Part shown: piece by piece, positions 1-13,385 of the stretch | How positions within the stretch are numbered: position 1 is the first letter of the stretch | How the letters are laid out: each line of letters begins with the position of its first letter | Origin: Isoetes taiwanensis | Taxonomy: Eukaryota; Streptophyta; Lycopodiopsida; Isoetales; Isoetaceae | Direction of reading: 5' to 3' | Assembly (NCBI GenBank): GCA_021234155.1 | Contig: JAJEKV010000093.1 | Coordinates: 3,339,174-3,403,173 of the forward strand | DNA: 64,000 nt | The notes under the pieces: model-generated | What the model was told of the DNA's origin: nothing | Database searches by the model: none | Seen by the model: only the letters and a program-made list of their open reading frames with translations | Program-made: the position numbers and the translations under genes

Positions 1-36
1 TTGGTACTTCGTTCAGTTGCATTGCTTTTACAAAGA

Positions 37-763
37 ACAAGCGGGACATTCCTTTCCAAAGATATGGCGCTTTCTATTACATTTTGGAGCACACTTGCCA
101 ATAGCATATTTAGGATGGGTGGGGAATTTATTGCAATGAATACATTGGGATAAGTTTAAACTCTTGCGGCCTTGAGTTCAACTAATTGTTTGGTATTTAC
201 GCTAAGGCTTCAAGTAACCTTGGATAGGTCTGGCTTGATACGCAACTTGGGAGGTGGCTTCCTCCTCTTTGGATTTCTTTTTTTTTTCTTTTGTATAAAC
301 AAAGAAGCTGCGGAATAGAAGGATGATGATCATAATGTGCATCGGTAGCATCGAGAGTGCATGGTCAGGGTATGATGAGAGCATAATGCTTATCAGGCCA
401 AAGTAGAAACATCTGGGTCAGATCAGTGGTTTTGTAAAGACTTTAGCAAATGGAATCAAATCCTTAGTGACTTGGATTTTTGAGCAGCTTTCTTTGGATA
501 TCACGGTCTTCTTTCTTGGAGACCATTGATAAAGCCAATAACTAAAACAGAGTTGGGATGGTGACTTATTGCTTTTGACACCTACTCATGAATGTACTAA
601 ACCTCTCCTTGTACTGATTCACTTTCTCCTCATGTATAGAAAAACCTTGCGGTTCATTAACCAAATCTTGTGGAGGCGACTAACACCAAAATCTATCGAG
701 AAACTTCTTGACAAGTTCATCCCATGAAGTGGTACCCATTAACTTTTCATAAGTTAACCAAGC
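37..763 (-). pseudogene. Ty3/Gypsy-type gag remnant (capsid plus cysteine-rich nucleocapsid)
   Basis: Read on the minus strand, 763-581 encodes a segment like the Retrotrans_gag family: an A-W-L-T-Y-E start, then W-D-E-L-V-K-K-F-L-D-R-F, and after one in-frame TAG a stretch ending in Y-K-E-R-F-S-T-F-M. Gag forms the virus-like particle of LTR retrotransposons. Further downstream, 144-37 is a 36-codon open segment with cysteines at relative positions 1, 4, 18, 22, 33 and 36 and several histidines and lysines, as in a zinc-binding nucleocapsid. The 60-codon lysine/glutamate-rich frame at 384-202 lies between them and may be the linker. Any pol would lie beyond the left edge. The nonsense codon and frame changes mark it as decayed. 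The family call rests on the pattern W..L....W.E....F...F and on domain order, so it is moderate. Confidence 0.5.
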
Positions 764-3700
764 TCCAACTTCCTCTCATCTTTGAAACATTTTCAAATTC
801 ACAGCTTGCATCCTTTCTTGAGCCATAATCCACTGTAATAGTCTTTGATATTCTCAAAGTGGTTAGCACTTCCATGCTGGAATCAAAGGTAGGCAAGGGA
901 GCAGGGGACATTCAATGTTGGTATATGTTTTGGAAGTAAGCTAGTTGAGAAACTTGAAGAGGCAATGGCCTCTGCAATGAGCTGATACATCAACATCTTC
1001 TAATGGTTACATTCTGCTGGAAATTTGCTTTGGGCCGCAGGTTGCAGAGATCCGGAAGATCTCGGTAGGACCTCAAAATGTTGACCCTAAACACGGCTTA
1101 AAGGTCAACCACAAGGAACCAATTCAAGTTTCCATCAAATTGGGGTTAGAACCTCCAGATCACTTGAGGTGATCAGTCTATGTAAGGAAATCCCAAAAAC
1201 AAGTTCAAAGAAGTTGAGGTTCTATACCTTTCCCATTTCCAAAAAATGAGTACCTTTGCCAAAACAAATGTGGTGTCAAGATGGATGGGGTGCCTAAGTC
1301 AGATGCAATAGACTTGAGTCAGAAAGTGGTAGTTAACCAGCGGTAAAAGACCTCGACCAAATTGAGACTTAATCGTGAGTTATTAGGGCTCAAAGTGGGG
1401 TCAAATTTTGGTCAATGGGGTCAAATGTAGAAAGCGATGATCAGAAATTGAGATTTAGGGTTTAGAAATCATCTTTTGAAATTCCAAAGTAGATAGGTTG
1501 CAATGATGCTAGGGAAGAGGGGCAATCAATCAAATCCTCAGTGGATGTGTAAAAGTATTTTTGTGGCTAGATCGTAGGAAATGGATCCATCCAAACCGAG
1601 AGCAATTTTTTTGAATTTAGGCTATAGCGGTATTTTTGGATGATTCCAACTCCTTTTACAGACACGGGGCTCCTAAGGATAGATGGCAAGTGGTCCAAAG
1701 GGAATAGGAATATACCTGCTAAATTTACTACGTGAATGTTTTGTATGCAGATTGTGAGAATATTATATGAGGAGATGGATTTGACAACTTAGCAATCGAT
1801 TTGAATTGATATGGGTAAATATATCATGATATGGGAATATAAGGATGCTTCATAGCTTTAAATCCGCAGGGAAAATAATCTTCTCAAAGTCAATAAATAA
1901 TTTTTGAGAGGTAATGTCCAGCCAAATCTTGTGGATCGGTTAGGGAAGCTCAAGAACTTCAAAAGGTCGTCGAGGATCTTTTCAGTGATGATCAATGCTT
2001 AGGATCGGAATGCCACGGGCCTTGAAAATGCTCGATTCGTTTCCCCTGTATATAGTTTTTTGGATTTCGGTTTCCAGTGATTTCGGGTGACAAATTTGGG
2101 AAACCCCAAATTATTGCTTAAGTTAGGGATCAAGAATATAGATTAGTTCTGAGGGGAGAATGGGATCAAAACCCGGCGTGGTCGAACTGACTTCGGTTAG
2201 GAGTTCATAGCGTATATTTGAGAATTTCTCGTCTGATTCAGCGTATTTCCCTTAAATATCTTTAGGAATATTCCTGTATTTAGGATTTTAGGAAAGTTCT
2301 ACCATGGTTCAAGCTTAAAGCTTATATTATCTTATGAGTTTTATGCATGCTTTAGACCATGGTATCAAATACCCATAACCCTAATTTGGGATTATTAGGA
2401 CCATGAGACCAATTTGAAGGTGGAAATAACAAAGGGTTTAACCATAAAATATGGGGTGAGAAATAGAGATTGGCAATTAGGGGCGAAATAAAGGCTCATG
2501 TGGATAGTGGAGATAGATGACAATAAGATATGGATGTAAAAACAAGGTATGGGTAAGGGTGTATGGCAAGGGAAAAAGCAAATGTAGAGGCAATGTTGCA
2601 AAAGTGGCTAGGGGAATATAAGGAAGGGAAAATGGCTAAACAAGGTGACAAGGAGATTGGAAACCATAAAGGGGAATCTTCCAAACTCTAGCTGGAAACT
2701 TGAGGCAATATCTTTAGAGCTTCATAACCCGAGTCTTCTAGAGCATATTCACGACTAAGCATTTGACTTTGGATAAAATACCTTTGTGAAGTTTGAACCT
2801 TGAGCATTGTTTGACTTGGAAACGCATGAACATCTTTTGACCTCCATAACAATGTTGAGTGACAATAATCTTCAAGCTTTGCCTAGTCTTCTAAAATGGG
2901 GAGTTGACCCTAGTTTGAACATATGGATCCTTCATTAGCATGTTGCCCTCAGATCATTCATTCAGATCTGGAGCTAAACCCTCTTCCTTGCCCCTCAAAT
3001 CCACGATACTATGCACATAGGCACATGAAGTCCCTCGGGTTTCAAGAAGCTACACATCCACAATACTTTGCTCCCATGTCCGACACGTAGCCGCAGGTGC
3101 TGATGAGGGCAGGTTGCATCCATGGCCTCATGGTTACCAACTTATTGTGCCTTCACCAAAACGAGATCGATGCACATCATGGCTTACAATGTCCACCGCA
3201 AACACTTACATGTTCATATACTCCGGTTAGTTTGTTGGCCATCATGCTCACTAGTAAGGAGTACATTTGTGCCTCCTATAAGCTATTCGAATCGGCCATG
3301 TTGAATTGTTCCAATTCCTCATCCTCCAAGTTGGCATTTTCTTCCTAGCCTCCACCTTGCATGTCACGCTCTATGGGCCCTACCAAACCTCCCGCTTTTC
3401 TGGCACGGCTTAAACTTACATAGGTTGAATGGCCAACCCTTAAACATTTACACATACCACGGTGTGTAACCCACTCCTGTTGTTCATGACAACCTCAATT
3501 ATCTAATATTCTCCCCTTTCCTCCCCTATGATCTTCATGCCCTTCACCTTCCCGGCTTGGATGATTAATTGCTTGTTCCAAATCCTAAATCAAGCTTCGC
3601 CATAGATTTGCCTCGAGACCGGCATAGAAGTTATAAAAGTTACATTTGTGTCATACTTACCCAGCGCCGAGCTATATCTAGTGTCTGCGCTGTAGTGCAA

Positions 3701-5200
3701 CCCCACTCTGGGCCACCTTTGCTTGAATAGCTACCATTTACCCGGGGACTACCCAATCTGAGTTGCCTTCCATAGCCATCGTGCTGCCCTCTCTTTGTGT
3801 TCGAGGAGTGTAACCCCCATTCCACACTTTCGGCCTTAACAAAGGGAGTCAGTGCAGGTTAACTAATTCTTCCTCTTGTAGCGAGAGTTGTTGGGGTGAG
3901 GGATTACCCGGTTTGTTTATGATTTATAACGGCCCATACAATGATTTATATTGTTGACTCGGGATTCGGACCTTAAGGCCTGCCTCTCTATGAGGATATA
4001 CCATACTCACTAACCTCATCAATAGCCGACCATTTGATCTTGATCCATTGCCTCGTTTGGTTAGCCTCCATTAGCATTGTGATGCAACACTGATTTGTGG
4101 TGCCCGATGCTTCCTCACAGTAGCGATGACCTTTTCGCGTAGGTACCACATTTGTTGGCTTAGCCATCGTCCTCCTGCAACCTCTTGTAGAGCTCCCATA
4201 TCCGTTATGCGTGCTCCCTCGCATGGCTTGAAGTCGATAAGCTTGAAAATTGGAAGCCAAAGCTGCCTTTTATCCTGTTAGAGACCATAGCGGAAGGTGA
4301 GTATTCAAATTAGGTTCCGTGTCGAGGTGCTGGAATGGAAATTCAGCGAGGCATTGAGTCCTACTTTTGAATCGGCATGATGGTGTTGTTCTTAATGCGA
4401 TACCAGTGTATTATGGAAATCTGTTGCTACTTTACAGACACCAATTACGGCCAGTGAATTAGCGAGGGGATAGCGCATGCGGCGAGGGCTCTATTGCACA
4501 ACTATGGACCTGATTACACGGCCCGGTGGCAGCGGGGCCAGCATACCGTGAACTGTTACTGTACGAACATTAATTGCATGTGGCGGGGCCTGGGGAGCTA
4601 GCATAGCAGACAACCCATCAGCTAGAGGGCGTCCACAAAGCGTCAATTGGTCACGCACCGCGTGGTGGAAACCGCCACCACCATCCACGGTAGAGGGCGT
4701 CGACATGACACATGGCGATGTCATACCCGACATTGAAGGGAGGTGACCTGATACCCCGGCGATCATGATAAGTGACCCTACCTAAAGAAGATCAAAGTTT
4801 ATTTTGGCCCGAGTTAGGTTCTCATTCATACTTAATAGCCCGACATTGGTTTTGCTACATAAAGATGCACTGAAGTCTGCAGTGTAGCATTCTCTACTCT
4901 TTTATCATGCTTTCCCTCTTTTAATATGATTCCCTCTTTTCAAAAACAGGTCTAATATATAAATTTAAGCGAGTTTAACATTCTCCTCTCTTAACATGCT
5001 CACTTTTCCTAAAAAGCCGGGTGCTATAGTAAATTGACATGGATCCACTTGACTACATGAAGGCCCGATAAGTTAGATTTTATTGAAAACTTGACATGGT
5101 ATCTATCTAATTATGTATCATACATCGTTACCAACATATCATTAATAGCATCGGGGAGGGGGAGCACAATACCACAACGAAGGCCGGTGTGTAATGCAAG
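764..5200. other. No recognisable gene; probable decayed repeat DNA
   Basis: I see only short unsupported frames here. 764-2400 lies upstream of the gag remnant and could include its leader or LTR, but no direct repeat partner was found. 3640-4770 has higher GC and several 60-90 codon minus-strand frames without a recognisable motif. 4441-4780 is the most GC-rich patch. Nothing supports a coding call. Confidence 0.4.
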
Positions 5201-5201
5201 G

Positions 5202-5475
5202 TGCCTGCAGTTGCACGACATCCCGGTTGGATTGAGGAAAAGGAGAACAAAGCAAATGACATTCATGAGGTTTTATTAAAATTTTGTTGTTGTTGCCAGC
5301 TCTCTGCTCACTCTATCTATAAGTTTAAGCTTAATAACAAAGGGTTCCTTAGATTGCAATATAAGCCGATAGATTGCAAGCAAACAAATTGATCGGCTTT
5401 GGATTGAAAAAGGAGAATAAAGCAAAACATTGATGAGGTTAAGAAGACTTGTTGTTGTTGCTCTCTCTCTATCTA
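5202..5475. repeat. Tandem duplication, about 170-bp unit, two diverged copies
   Basis: A segment beginning 'ggattgaggaaaaggagaac' near 5228 recurs near 5401 as 'ggattgaaaaaggagaataa'. Both copies continue through a gttgttgttg run and a ctctctatctatc-like run. The copies differ by substitutions and indels. Confidence 0.6.
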
Positions 5476-5804
5476 TGGCGAAGACCAACAAACAGGCGCT
5501 CTTCTAGTCCAAGCGACCTTCACTCCTCCAACTCCTTCAATCGAGCTTTGTGTAGATTCTCGATAGCTAACCGGCTGCCTCCAACAAAAAAGACAAGCAT
5601 GAAAGAACAATGATTTTATTCGGATGGTAAATTGATTTCTTATTTGTCTTTTTTTTTTTATGTTTTTCAATGCTTTTTATGCTTAAAAAGGTTTTATTAA
5701 GATCCCATTTAATGGGAACTTCGTCGAACGTAGTTCTAAGTAGCACCTCACGAGAACTTGGTTGGGAGTTCGAACTCACGGACACCGGGAATGTTTCGGA
5801 ATGG

Positions 5805-5826
5805 GAACCAAGTTCGAACTTGGTTC
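5805..5826. repeat. Perfect 22-bp palindrome
   Basis: The left arm GAACCAAGTTC is immediately followed by its exact reverse complement, with no spacer. It lies in a short region rich in 'gttcgaac'-like words (5750-5830). It could form a cruciform or bind a dimeric protein, but no function is shown. Confidence 0.8.
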
Positions 5827-5989
5827 GAGAGCTATGGCCAAAACACCTTACCTTGCTTGGACAACTATCTATCGTCTAAAGATCTCATGTAAAAGCAGAT
5901 TCTCTACATAGTAACATGCTGTGGTGCATGGCAAGAGGTATAAGTAAGCTCGCATGGGTGATCTTGTGGAATTGGCGATATAGGCATGA

Positions 5990-6345
5990 GGTAAAGCTCT
6001 CATAGATGCTACTTTATAATTGATAGTAGATGCGAATAAGCTCCTATAGATTGACCAATGAATGTTTAAATAAGATGGATATAGAAACATAGATGTTGAC
6101 TAACATGGATAAAGGTGCTACTTTAAAATTGATAGTGAGTGGGATGCCAAAGCTTCTCATAGACTAACCAATGCATTTGACTAGCATGGGTAAAATCCTA
6201 ATAACATGGATATAAAATATCCATGTTGACTATCTTTGGATAAAGACATTACTTCAAAATTGATGGTAAGTGGGAGTAAGCACTTCATAAACTAGCCAAT
6301 GCATGTTAAGTAACATCATGTTCCGACTAACATGTATAAATCCCA
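5990..6345. repeat. Degenerate tandem repeat, units of about 110-130 bp, three copies
   Basis: The phrase 'gctactttataattgatagt' near 6006 recurs near 6117 and 6249 with changes. Each is followed by 'taagc/aagct..cataga..a.ccaatg' and then 'aacatgga'. The copies are clearly diverged. Confidence 0.6.
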
Positions 6346-6734
6346 AAAAGTGACAAGAATAATATTTGTCCAAGTTATGAGTCCAGGCCTCTGCCGAAGG
6401 CCGAGGCCAAGGAATCGGTCAAAAAGAAAAGAGCTTCATCAAGGTATAGGTGTTGATGACATGGGTAGATTCTGAAAAGTTAACAAGAATAATGTATTTG
6501 TGCATGCGGGCTAGCATTTTATGAGGCATTGGTGCCAAATTCCAAATCGAGGCCAAGACCACGGAATGATGCAAAAGAAAGGGCCCGCCTTTTGTAGTCC
6601 AACATAATATAATAAGAAGAAAATAAGCGTCATTATGTGAATATGTTTGCCCGTCGGCCGATCGGGGATGCTTTACATGGTACGATCTTTCCGAACCCAC
6701 CCTTTTCTAGTCTAATATAATATAACAAAGAAAA

Positions 6735-6887
6735 AAATCGTCCATGTGAGTATGTGCCCCCTCGATGATCGAGGGATGCACCATGTGAGGATCTCAACCC
6801 TCAGTAGGCTTCCCCACGTCGTGTGGGGGATTTAAACCAATGCATTGCCCCCAAACACTCTAGACCTACCACTAGGCCAAGCATTGA
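6735..6887 (-). mobile_element. tRNA-derived SINE copy
   Basis: The minus strand reads TGGCCTAGTGGTAGG (6879-6865), a good pol III A box. After about 25 nt it reads GGTTTAAATCC (6839-6829), a good B box. Such paired boxes at the head of a short non-coding unit mark tRNA-derived SINEs, which move using a LINE's RT. Downstream, 'gagggttgagatc', 'catggtgca' and 'cctcgatcatcgaggg' also occur, slightly changed, in the element at 7275-7465, so these are two members of one family in the same orientation. The exact 3' end is not fixed. Confidence 0.6.
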
Positions 6888-7274
6888 TTTGTTGAAATAA
6901 TTGAAGTTCATGCATAGTTAAGGGTGAGGCCCGATCATTCAAGGATGTCCTAGGATGTTCTAGAATATTCTCGGTAAGCTCTAGAATCTTGTAGAATGTT
7001 CTGGAATGATCCTAGATGCCATGCATAAGCACCTCAATCTAAAAATAAAAGTTTTTTTGAAACTTGCAAGAGCCAAAATAGAATGTTATGTGCGGATGGT
7101 CACCTGGACTAAAAAATAGAAAGTTTTTTGGAAGCTTCTCAAACGAAGTGAATATAGAATATTAAAGATGTCCCGTCTTTGATCGATGCTAACACACCTC
7201 GGTCTACAAATAGAAAGTTTTATTGAAGTTTGAAAGAACTCAAAATAGTTCTATAATATTCTAAGATGCTCATG

Positions 7275-7465
7275 GATAAATACATCGATGGTCGAGGAGG
7301 TGCCACAAGGTGCGATCTTGACCCTCCATGATCTCCCCTCATCTTAGTGGAGGGGCTTCAAAAACTTTAGTTTTTTAGGGTGTCGAACCTTGGTCCGTCC
7401 TCTCCCAAAAAAAAAAAAAAAAAAAAAAAAAAAGCTCGAACCAGCGGGCGCTAGACCAACATCTA
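7275..7465 (-). mobile_element. Second SINE copy of the same family, with a 27-base A run
   Basis: The minus strand has TTGGTCTAGCGCCCG followed by GGTTCGAGC (7459-7434). Then comes a T27 run, seen on the plus strand as poly(A) at 7407-7433, and a second B-box-like GGTTCGACACC (7388-7378). The body has 'gagggtcaagatcgcacctt' and 'ctcctcgaccatcgatg', matching the copy at 6735-6887. The T run between two box-like segments suggests one insertion inside another. Boundaries are approximate. Confidence 0.5.
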
Positions 7466-8570
7466 CCTCGATCAATCCCTTAGCGATTATCAACATCCTA
7501 ATATCTAAACCGAGCAAGCCAGTCCTAGACTACTACCTCTTCTCCCAAAACCTAAGTAATTTGAAGACCATTTTTATTCATTAAAATCATAAGAAATAAG
7601 AAGTAAGTCATCTGTTACAGTCATCAATATGAATTCTGTGCAATTACATAGACTATGAACTCTATGTACAATTGTTTGAAATTTATGCCCAGAACTTGAC
7701 TTTAGCTTATCTTATCTTTTAAGCTATCCAAACATATATAAGTTGAGTCAGAGGGACCATACCACATGTATCAATGTATCGGTTATCTAAAATAATTGTG
7801 TTACTTGAATCGCTCTGATTATGTAGGCCATCACTATTGCAGCCCATATTCCAATGAATAGACAACTCCAAACTCCAAGTGGCCTTGTCCATGTCCTTTT
7901 CGAAAATTCCACATCCTTCACGCTAAAGCCAACTCTAAGCAAAGTAAACACAATTAGAGGAGAGAACCCGTACCTGCAGCCAATCAATATATAATTAGCG
8001 TAAAAACAATAAATGTGCAAGGGCCAAGGTACATTGGGTCTCTCGGTTTATCACTTGCATCCTTTTGCCACGAGGAGAGAGAACTTTAACACGAAAAATA
8101 GAAATACAACTTGACATTTTGATGAGTCAATAACTGTTTTCACATCCACACTTGTCACCAAACATTTAGACAAAGATATGCATTCCATGTATAGACATGG
8201 TACAAGAAGTTTACCTTGAATATAAATCGAGTTTTTCTAATATCACATGTATATACACATACCAGATTGTGCTAGTGCATTCAACAATTGGTTTTCAAGC
8301 AGGAAGCATTTATAGGGACTTCAAGTTTTGCAACATGTAGAACATATGGAACTTGGTACATGATGAACATTATAAATCTATTTTATTGTATCATTGCACA
8401 ATACTAACTCATCTTCAAACAAATATTTTTATAAGTTTTTAGAAAGAGATTTCCCTTTTTAATTTCGCCAAGCTTGCAATCTTGTGTAACACCAGCCATG
8501 CTTGCATCTTTCACTGGCTTCTATTTTGCATATAACCTAGCATCTCAACCCAGAAGCATATCATTTCTCT
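7466..8570. other. No recognisable gene
   Basis: AT-rich DNA with short frames only. The 77-codon minus frame at 8020-7787 has hydrophobic stretches but no family match I can name. No tandem structure was seen. Confidence 0.4.
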
Positions 8571-8574
8571 ATAT

Positions 8575-9660
8575 ATGCACTTGGGAAAGCCAGTGTCTGA
8601 TGCAATGCTCTTGATCCCACAAAGGCCAGATGCATGGGGTCACGGCACACACTTGTTCGTGGCCTTGGTTGAACCGTCCTCCTCTATGGGGGGGTGGGGC
8701 GATGATATCCCTCACCACTTGAACGCGATCTAGCCCGTCTGAAGGCCTTCTTGGCGGGCAGGAGTGAAATCCACAGTTCCATATCAGATCTTGCTCAGGG
8801 GAGACAGGGCTTCCTTCCATTGAGGAGGGCTCTGCCGAGCGTCTACATTATTTACTTCCGGAAGATGGTGGCTATGGATGGTCTGATTTGCCCAACCCTT
8901 GCTTTAGTGGCGATGGGCCCATGGCGACTCAAAGCCCGCTAGAAAATTAAAGCAAGTCAGAGTGGTTCTGTGATGGAATGTCGCAGTAATACGGATGTGG
9001 ACCCGGTGCATCTCAGCAGAAGAAGGAGCGGCGAAGGCGATTACTATATGGCCAAGCTTTGGAATCACGAGAGGCATCACATATCAAAGGTGGCAAATTA
9101 TCGTCAAAGACGGAGTTAATCCCATGCTCCACAAGGGCCCACACCACTACTCCGGCCCATCTGCACCCATGAAAAGCAGCGAAGGTGATTGCTTCCGACC
9201 ATACGCAGTGCACACCACCTCCGCATTGAGACATGGAGATGGATTGCGGGGCAGCGGAGGGGCGAGTCCGTCGATCCGGGCTAACAACATTGAGGGATGA
9301 AAGTCAAGCCCTCCGGCCTCACCAAGATATCTGAGCATATCCGGGCTCGGTATGCCGGTTAGTTGTACCCCATCGGGCCGTGATGAGCATCGAGCACGCC
9401 TCTGTGGAGGCTTGTTGGGATGTGACCTCGGGGAGGAGGTAATGGATCACAGCCGGACTTCAGTTATGCCCCCATGTCCGACATTAACCTGGTGTACTTG
9501 TGATTATGTATATAACGGCAAGATGTCGGCATCCTTATTGCTACTAAGGTTTTTCCCCCAAGGCGGGGTTTTTAATCCCGTAGTAATATCGCTGTGCTCT
9601 CTTTTTGTACTTAGGTCCCATAGGCGAGTTGGTCAGAGTGGCATTTGTTAGAAGCCGGAG
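8575..9660 (+). pseudogene. Decayed LINE (non-LTR retrotransposon) ORF2 C-terminus and 3' end
   Basis: The plus-strand translation has scattered matches to the minus-strand LINE at 42206-43925. Both contain 'F-L-P-L' followed by 'I-x-Y-F-x-K-x-V', and both contain 'H-L-F-x-A-L-V-E-P'. Near 9546-9632 the DNA reads 'aaggttttt', then 'ggcggggtttttaatcc', then 'tttttgtacttaggtcccat'. These words recur at the 3' ends of the LINE copies near 22720, 42300 (reverse) and 56750. It is therefore a 5'-truncated copy of the same family with many frameshifts and stops. The ends are approximate. Confidence 0.55.
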
Positions 9661-11929
9661 GAAAGCATAAACGCCAGTTTGAGCTCCCACGACTTCTTCT
9701 TTGCCGTCACATAGATAATGTCGGATTCCACATGCCCAAAGACTCCAGAGGTAATTATATTATTGATTGGTGATTTGAGTTTTGGGTTTCTAATATGTCG
9801 GCATTTGTTAAAATTAATCATTTGATTTGTACTTTTGTGGGATTAAAGCGGTGGCAACACAGTGCATGAATTTAGCTTGAATTTATAAGCCCAAGAGCAT
9901 TAAAATCTAATTGGGATTGATTCCCCAAGCTTTGTTATTTTGGTTGGCGTGTTGTATCGGGCTTTGGAAATCGATATAACCATTGAGTTGTTTTTTTAAA
10001 TCCTCCCTTAGAAATCGGGTCAACATGGGGCGGTTTGACCCCATCCCGACTTGTGAAGAGCGGATGACAAGGCTTCTCATGGAATATCTCACGGGATATG
10101 CCATGATCCAAGGGATCGAAAAATAATACACGCTCTAGCAATAATATCTTATATTATAATGTTTTGTAATGGACCACGCCCTAGATCTAACGGTTGATAT
10201 TTGTTTGGCCCCATCCGACGGTTGACAAAAAGACTAAAGGAAAAAAAGGCGTTTGTGTATTTTCTCCCTTTGTTTTTCTTACGATAGGGTAGCGATGGAG
10301 CTTTTTTACCAAAGGGTGTTTGTCTTGAGAGATGGATTTGTGGAGGTGCAATGCAGTTCTTTGAAAGTATGTAAATGCTATTTTTCTACTTTGTTTCTTG
10401 CCCAGGATCTTTATCAAAGTCGGCTTCAACAAACTATTGTCTCTCGGGGTCAATTTGAAACCAAATCAGGTGTATCCCAGTAGCTATATTTTTCTTTTGG
10501 CTTCACAATCTCGGCCTAAAAAAAATGAGTTACAGTTCTTTTTTCTTGCCGGGTTAATCGGGTTGAATGGATTTGTGGTTTGAATGGATTCTTCCCCTAT
10601 ATCCTCTTGCTTACAGGAAAGGAGCAAAGCTATATAGGATGTGCTAAGGTCCATGCTTGCTCATAAGCACTTTAAATCCATGGCATTTATTCTGATATCA
10701 AAAAGAAAATCTTAAGATGAAGAGAAATTGAGGATGTTCCGGGAAGAGTTTATTAGGCAGTAAGAACTATGGCAATACCATTATGCTTGATAGATGTTGA
10801 TGCATATTTGTCATTTCTGAAACAGTTCAAGTTCTTAGGCCCTAAACAGGGATAGCGTTATGCAAGGCATAAGTTATATGGCACATACTTGATCTTTCTC
10901 CTGTCTACTACAAATTTCTTCTACAGATGAAAACATGGAAGATTATATCCTTTGTGAAGCAAGTTGAACCGGCCAAGATGTCGGCGTATTCTTTGTAGAA
11001 AGAAAAGAACCAAAGCGGAGAAACCAGCATAAAGTTTGATAGAGAGTTTAATTTCATCTTCATCTTCTGCAAGCTTGAGCTTGTTTCTTATGCTTTACAT
11101 GTTTAGTGGAGCTGACCATGTTGGAGGGAGCTGACCTGCGCCACATAATATTACGTTGACTATGTAAGCTACTTCATTTGTGATGGTATCATTTGTGATA
11201 TTTCTCATGCACATGGCTTCTACTTTTGCATGTGCATTGCAATTTCTTTTATAAATGCGAGTATAAACACACTAATGTTGATACTTCAAATAATTGAAGG
11301 TATATATCATTTCATCTAAAAGTTGCAAGGTGAATTATGCTTTTAAGTGTGAGGATGGTGAATGATATATTCCACTTCAGCTTGCGAGGGATATGACATC
11401 GATGATGAGGTCCTCCAATAATTAACATAATGATGACCACAAGAATGTCATATGGACATCATTACATTGTTCTCTAAAAAGAACAACTTTCTGAGTTCTT
11501 CCATTGGTTGTTTGCAAGGTATCAATGGCATTTCCAATGTAGCATTTCTGGCTTGTTTTTGGCATGTTAATTTGATTCATGTTTGTAGCAATCAACAATG
11601 AGCTTTGCTCCTTCAGCATTAAGCATTAAGACATAAGGCGAAAGCATACTATGTTTCTAAGTCTTAGCTCAACATTCTAATTTTAAAAATAAATAAACAC
11701 TTGAATTGTTTATGATCTATGGTTCAAGTCTATGAATCTATAAAAATTGCAAAGGTTTTGACATTTGCTACGCCTTGCATCATGGAACACCTTTATGTAA
11801 AGGCCGCCTGGTGCTCACAAATTTAACAACTTAGCATTTAAGGTCATAGATAATCCATGTATAAACGTATGGCCATGATATATGTCTCCCATGTGTGTGT
11901 CTATGCTTGCTTATTCCCTCTTTATTTCA
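9661..11929. other. No recognisable gene
   Basis: Overlapping short frames lie at 10187-10583 on both strands. The 76-codon plus frame 10253-10483 is the least repetitive, but it has no recognisable domain. The rest is AT-rich and featureless to me. Confidence 0.35.
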
Positions 11930-12124
11930 TCGGTTGTCCCATGTATCCAATGCTTTGCCGACAAAATGATGTAAATTATTACAACTCATTTGCTGGTCAT
12001 GTTCTCAACAATAAGGTTTGAGATTTTCTAAGAAAAAATTCAATACGTCGGTGTCCCATGTGTCCAATGCTTTGCCCATAAAAGATGTAAATTATTACAA
12101 CTCATTTGCTAAACCCTTGGTCAT
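11930..12124. repeat. Tandem duplication, about 118-bp spacing
   Basis: 'gtcccatgtatccaatgctt' near 11936 recurs as 'gtcccatgtgtccaatgctt' near 12052. Both are followed by 'gatgtaaattattacaactc' and 'atttgct'. Confidence 0.7.
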
Positions 12125-13380
12125 GTTACCTCTTGCATTTTGTACTTTCTAGCAAATTTTAAGCTACCAAGTTACAAAGTAAAGGCAACCTCTCCTTGAG
12201 AATGAGCTAGAAGTTGATGTTAGATTAAAAAGTACTATCGCATGTAACAAAGCATTTACGTGGTAACATGAAGCAAGATGTGTGTCATGGGCTGATGTCA
12301 CATAGCGGATAGTGGTGGGATTTAGTATATGACAAAGTTAAGTGTGCTTTTGGGACAGAGGGATATGTGCATTTGGTTAATAATTCAAACAATTTGCTCT
12401 TACAAGATAATGTTGATGATGTTCATCAACTAGGAATTTCTAAAAAGAACTAATGGGAATTGGGACTATGAAATGCATAGACACAACTTGGCATTGTCAA
12501 ATATAACCCGGAATTATACATGTTGAGAATTCTCACTAATAATCAACACATTTATATATATTTAGAGTCCCCGATAATAAGCACATAGGCTCGATTGGTT
12601 TAGAAAATTTTAGAAGTATATTATAATAGAGAATATTTTTGTGCACTAAATTACTCTATGGATTCCACCAAATTAATCTTTAGATTCTTTGCTACCTTTC
12701 AAATATTCAACTTTTGTATAAATTTGCTACTCAAGCCTAAGAATGTTGGGCACCATTCCAACGACTTTTAAAGTACAATGTAATAGATGATATCCACAAT
12801 AATGCTTGGCCGCATGTAAACTTATGACATTCCTTATACAAAACCAATACATTCTTCCGAACACAACCAATCAATGGACTCTTGGAACAAACCCCAACCA
12901 TATTATCATGGGCACTTTGCTAAACAATAGAAGCAAACTCAAAAGTCTTGGGCCGGATTAATGGCACAACTTCCACTAAACACCAACACAAAGGGAAAGA
13001 GGGAGGATCGAATACCGAAATGCACACACCGATAATATTGTTGCCTTATCGTTTACATGTTTGAACTTATGCCAAAGAATGCTGGGCACCGTTACTAGTG
13101 CCTGTTCATATAATCTCTATGTGTTTAAGAATAAAGAGCGTCGCATTGTCACTTTTCTTTTTTCTTTTTTGTTACTTTAGGGTAAGAATAGAAATAGGTA
13201 AGTAGTGTGATACCATTGTGGCTAATAAAATGAAAGTATAATAAATCATTTTTTTGGAGTGTGGTTGGGCTAGGGTTTGTATAGTTAGGGTTGCGTCAAG
13301 GAAATAAAAGGGCGAAAGAAGCTAGGGTTGATGTTTTAGAGCTGGGAAGCGGCCGGCAAACGGGAAGCCGATGGTGAGTG
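12125..13380. other. No recognisable gene; one diverged short direct repeat
   Basis: 'aagaatgttgggcaccattc' near 12741 and 'aagaatgctgggcaccgtta' near 13075 are the only repeated words I noticed. No long open frame occurs. Confidence 0.35.
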
Positions 13381-13385
13381 CATCT

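Noticed and set aside
4491..4766. 91-codon GC-rich minus frame
   Set aside because: Composition follows the local GC patch, no motif, and no continuation into neighbouring frames.
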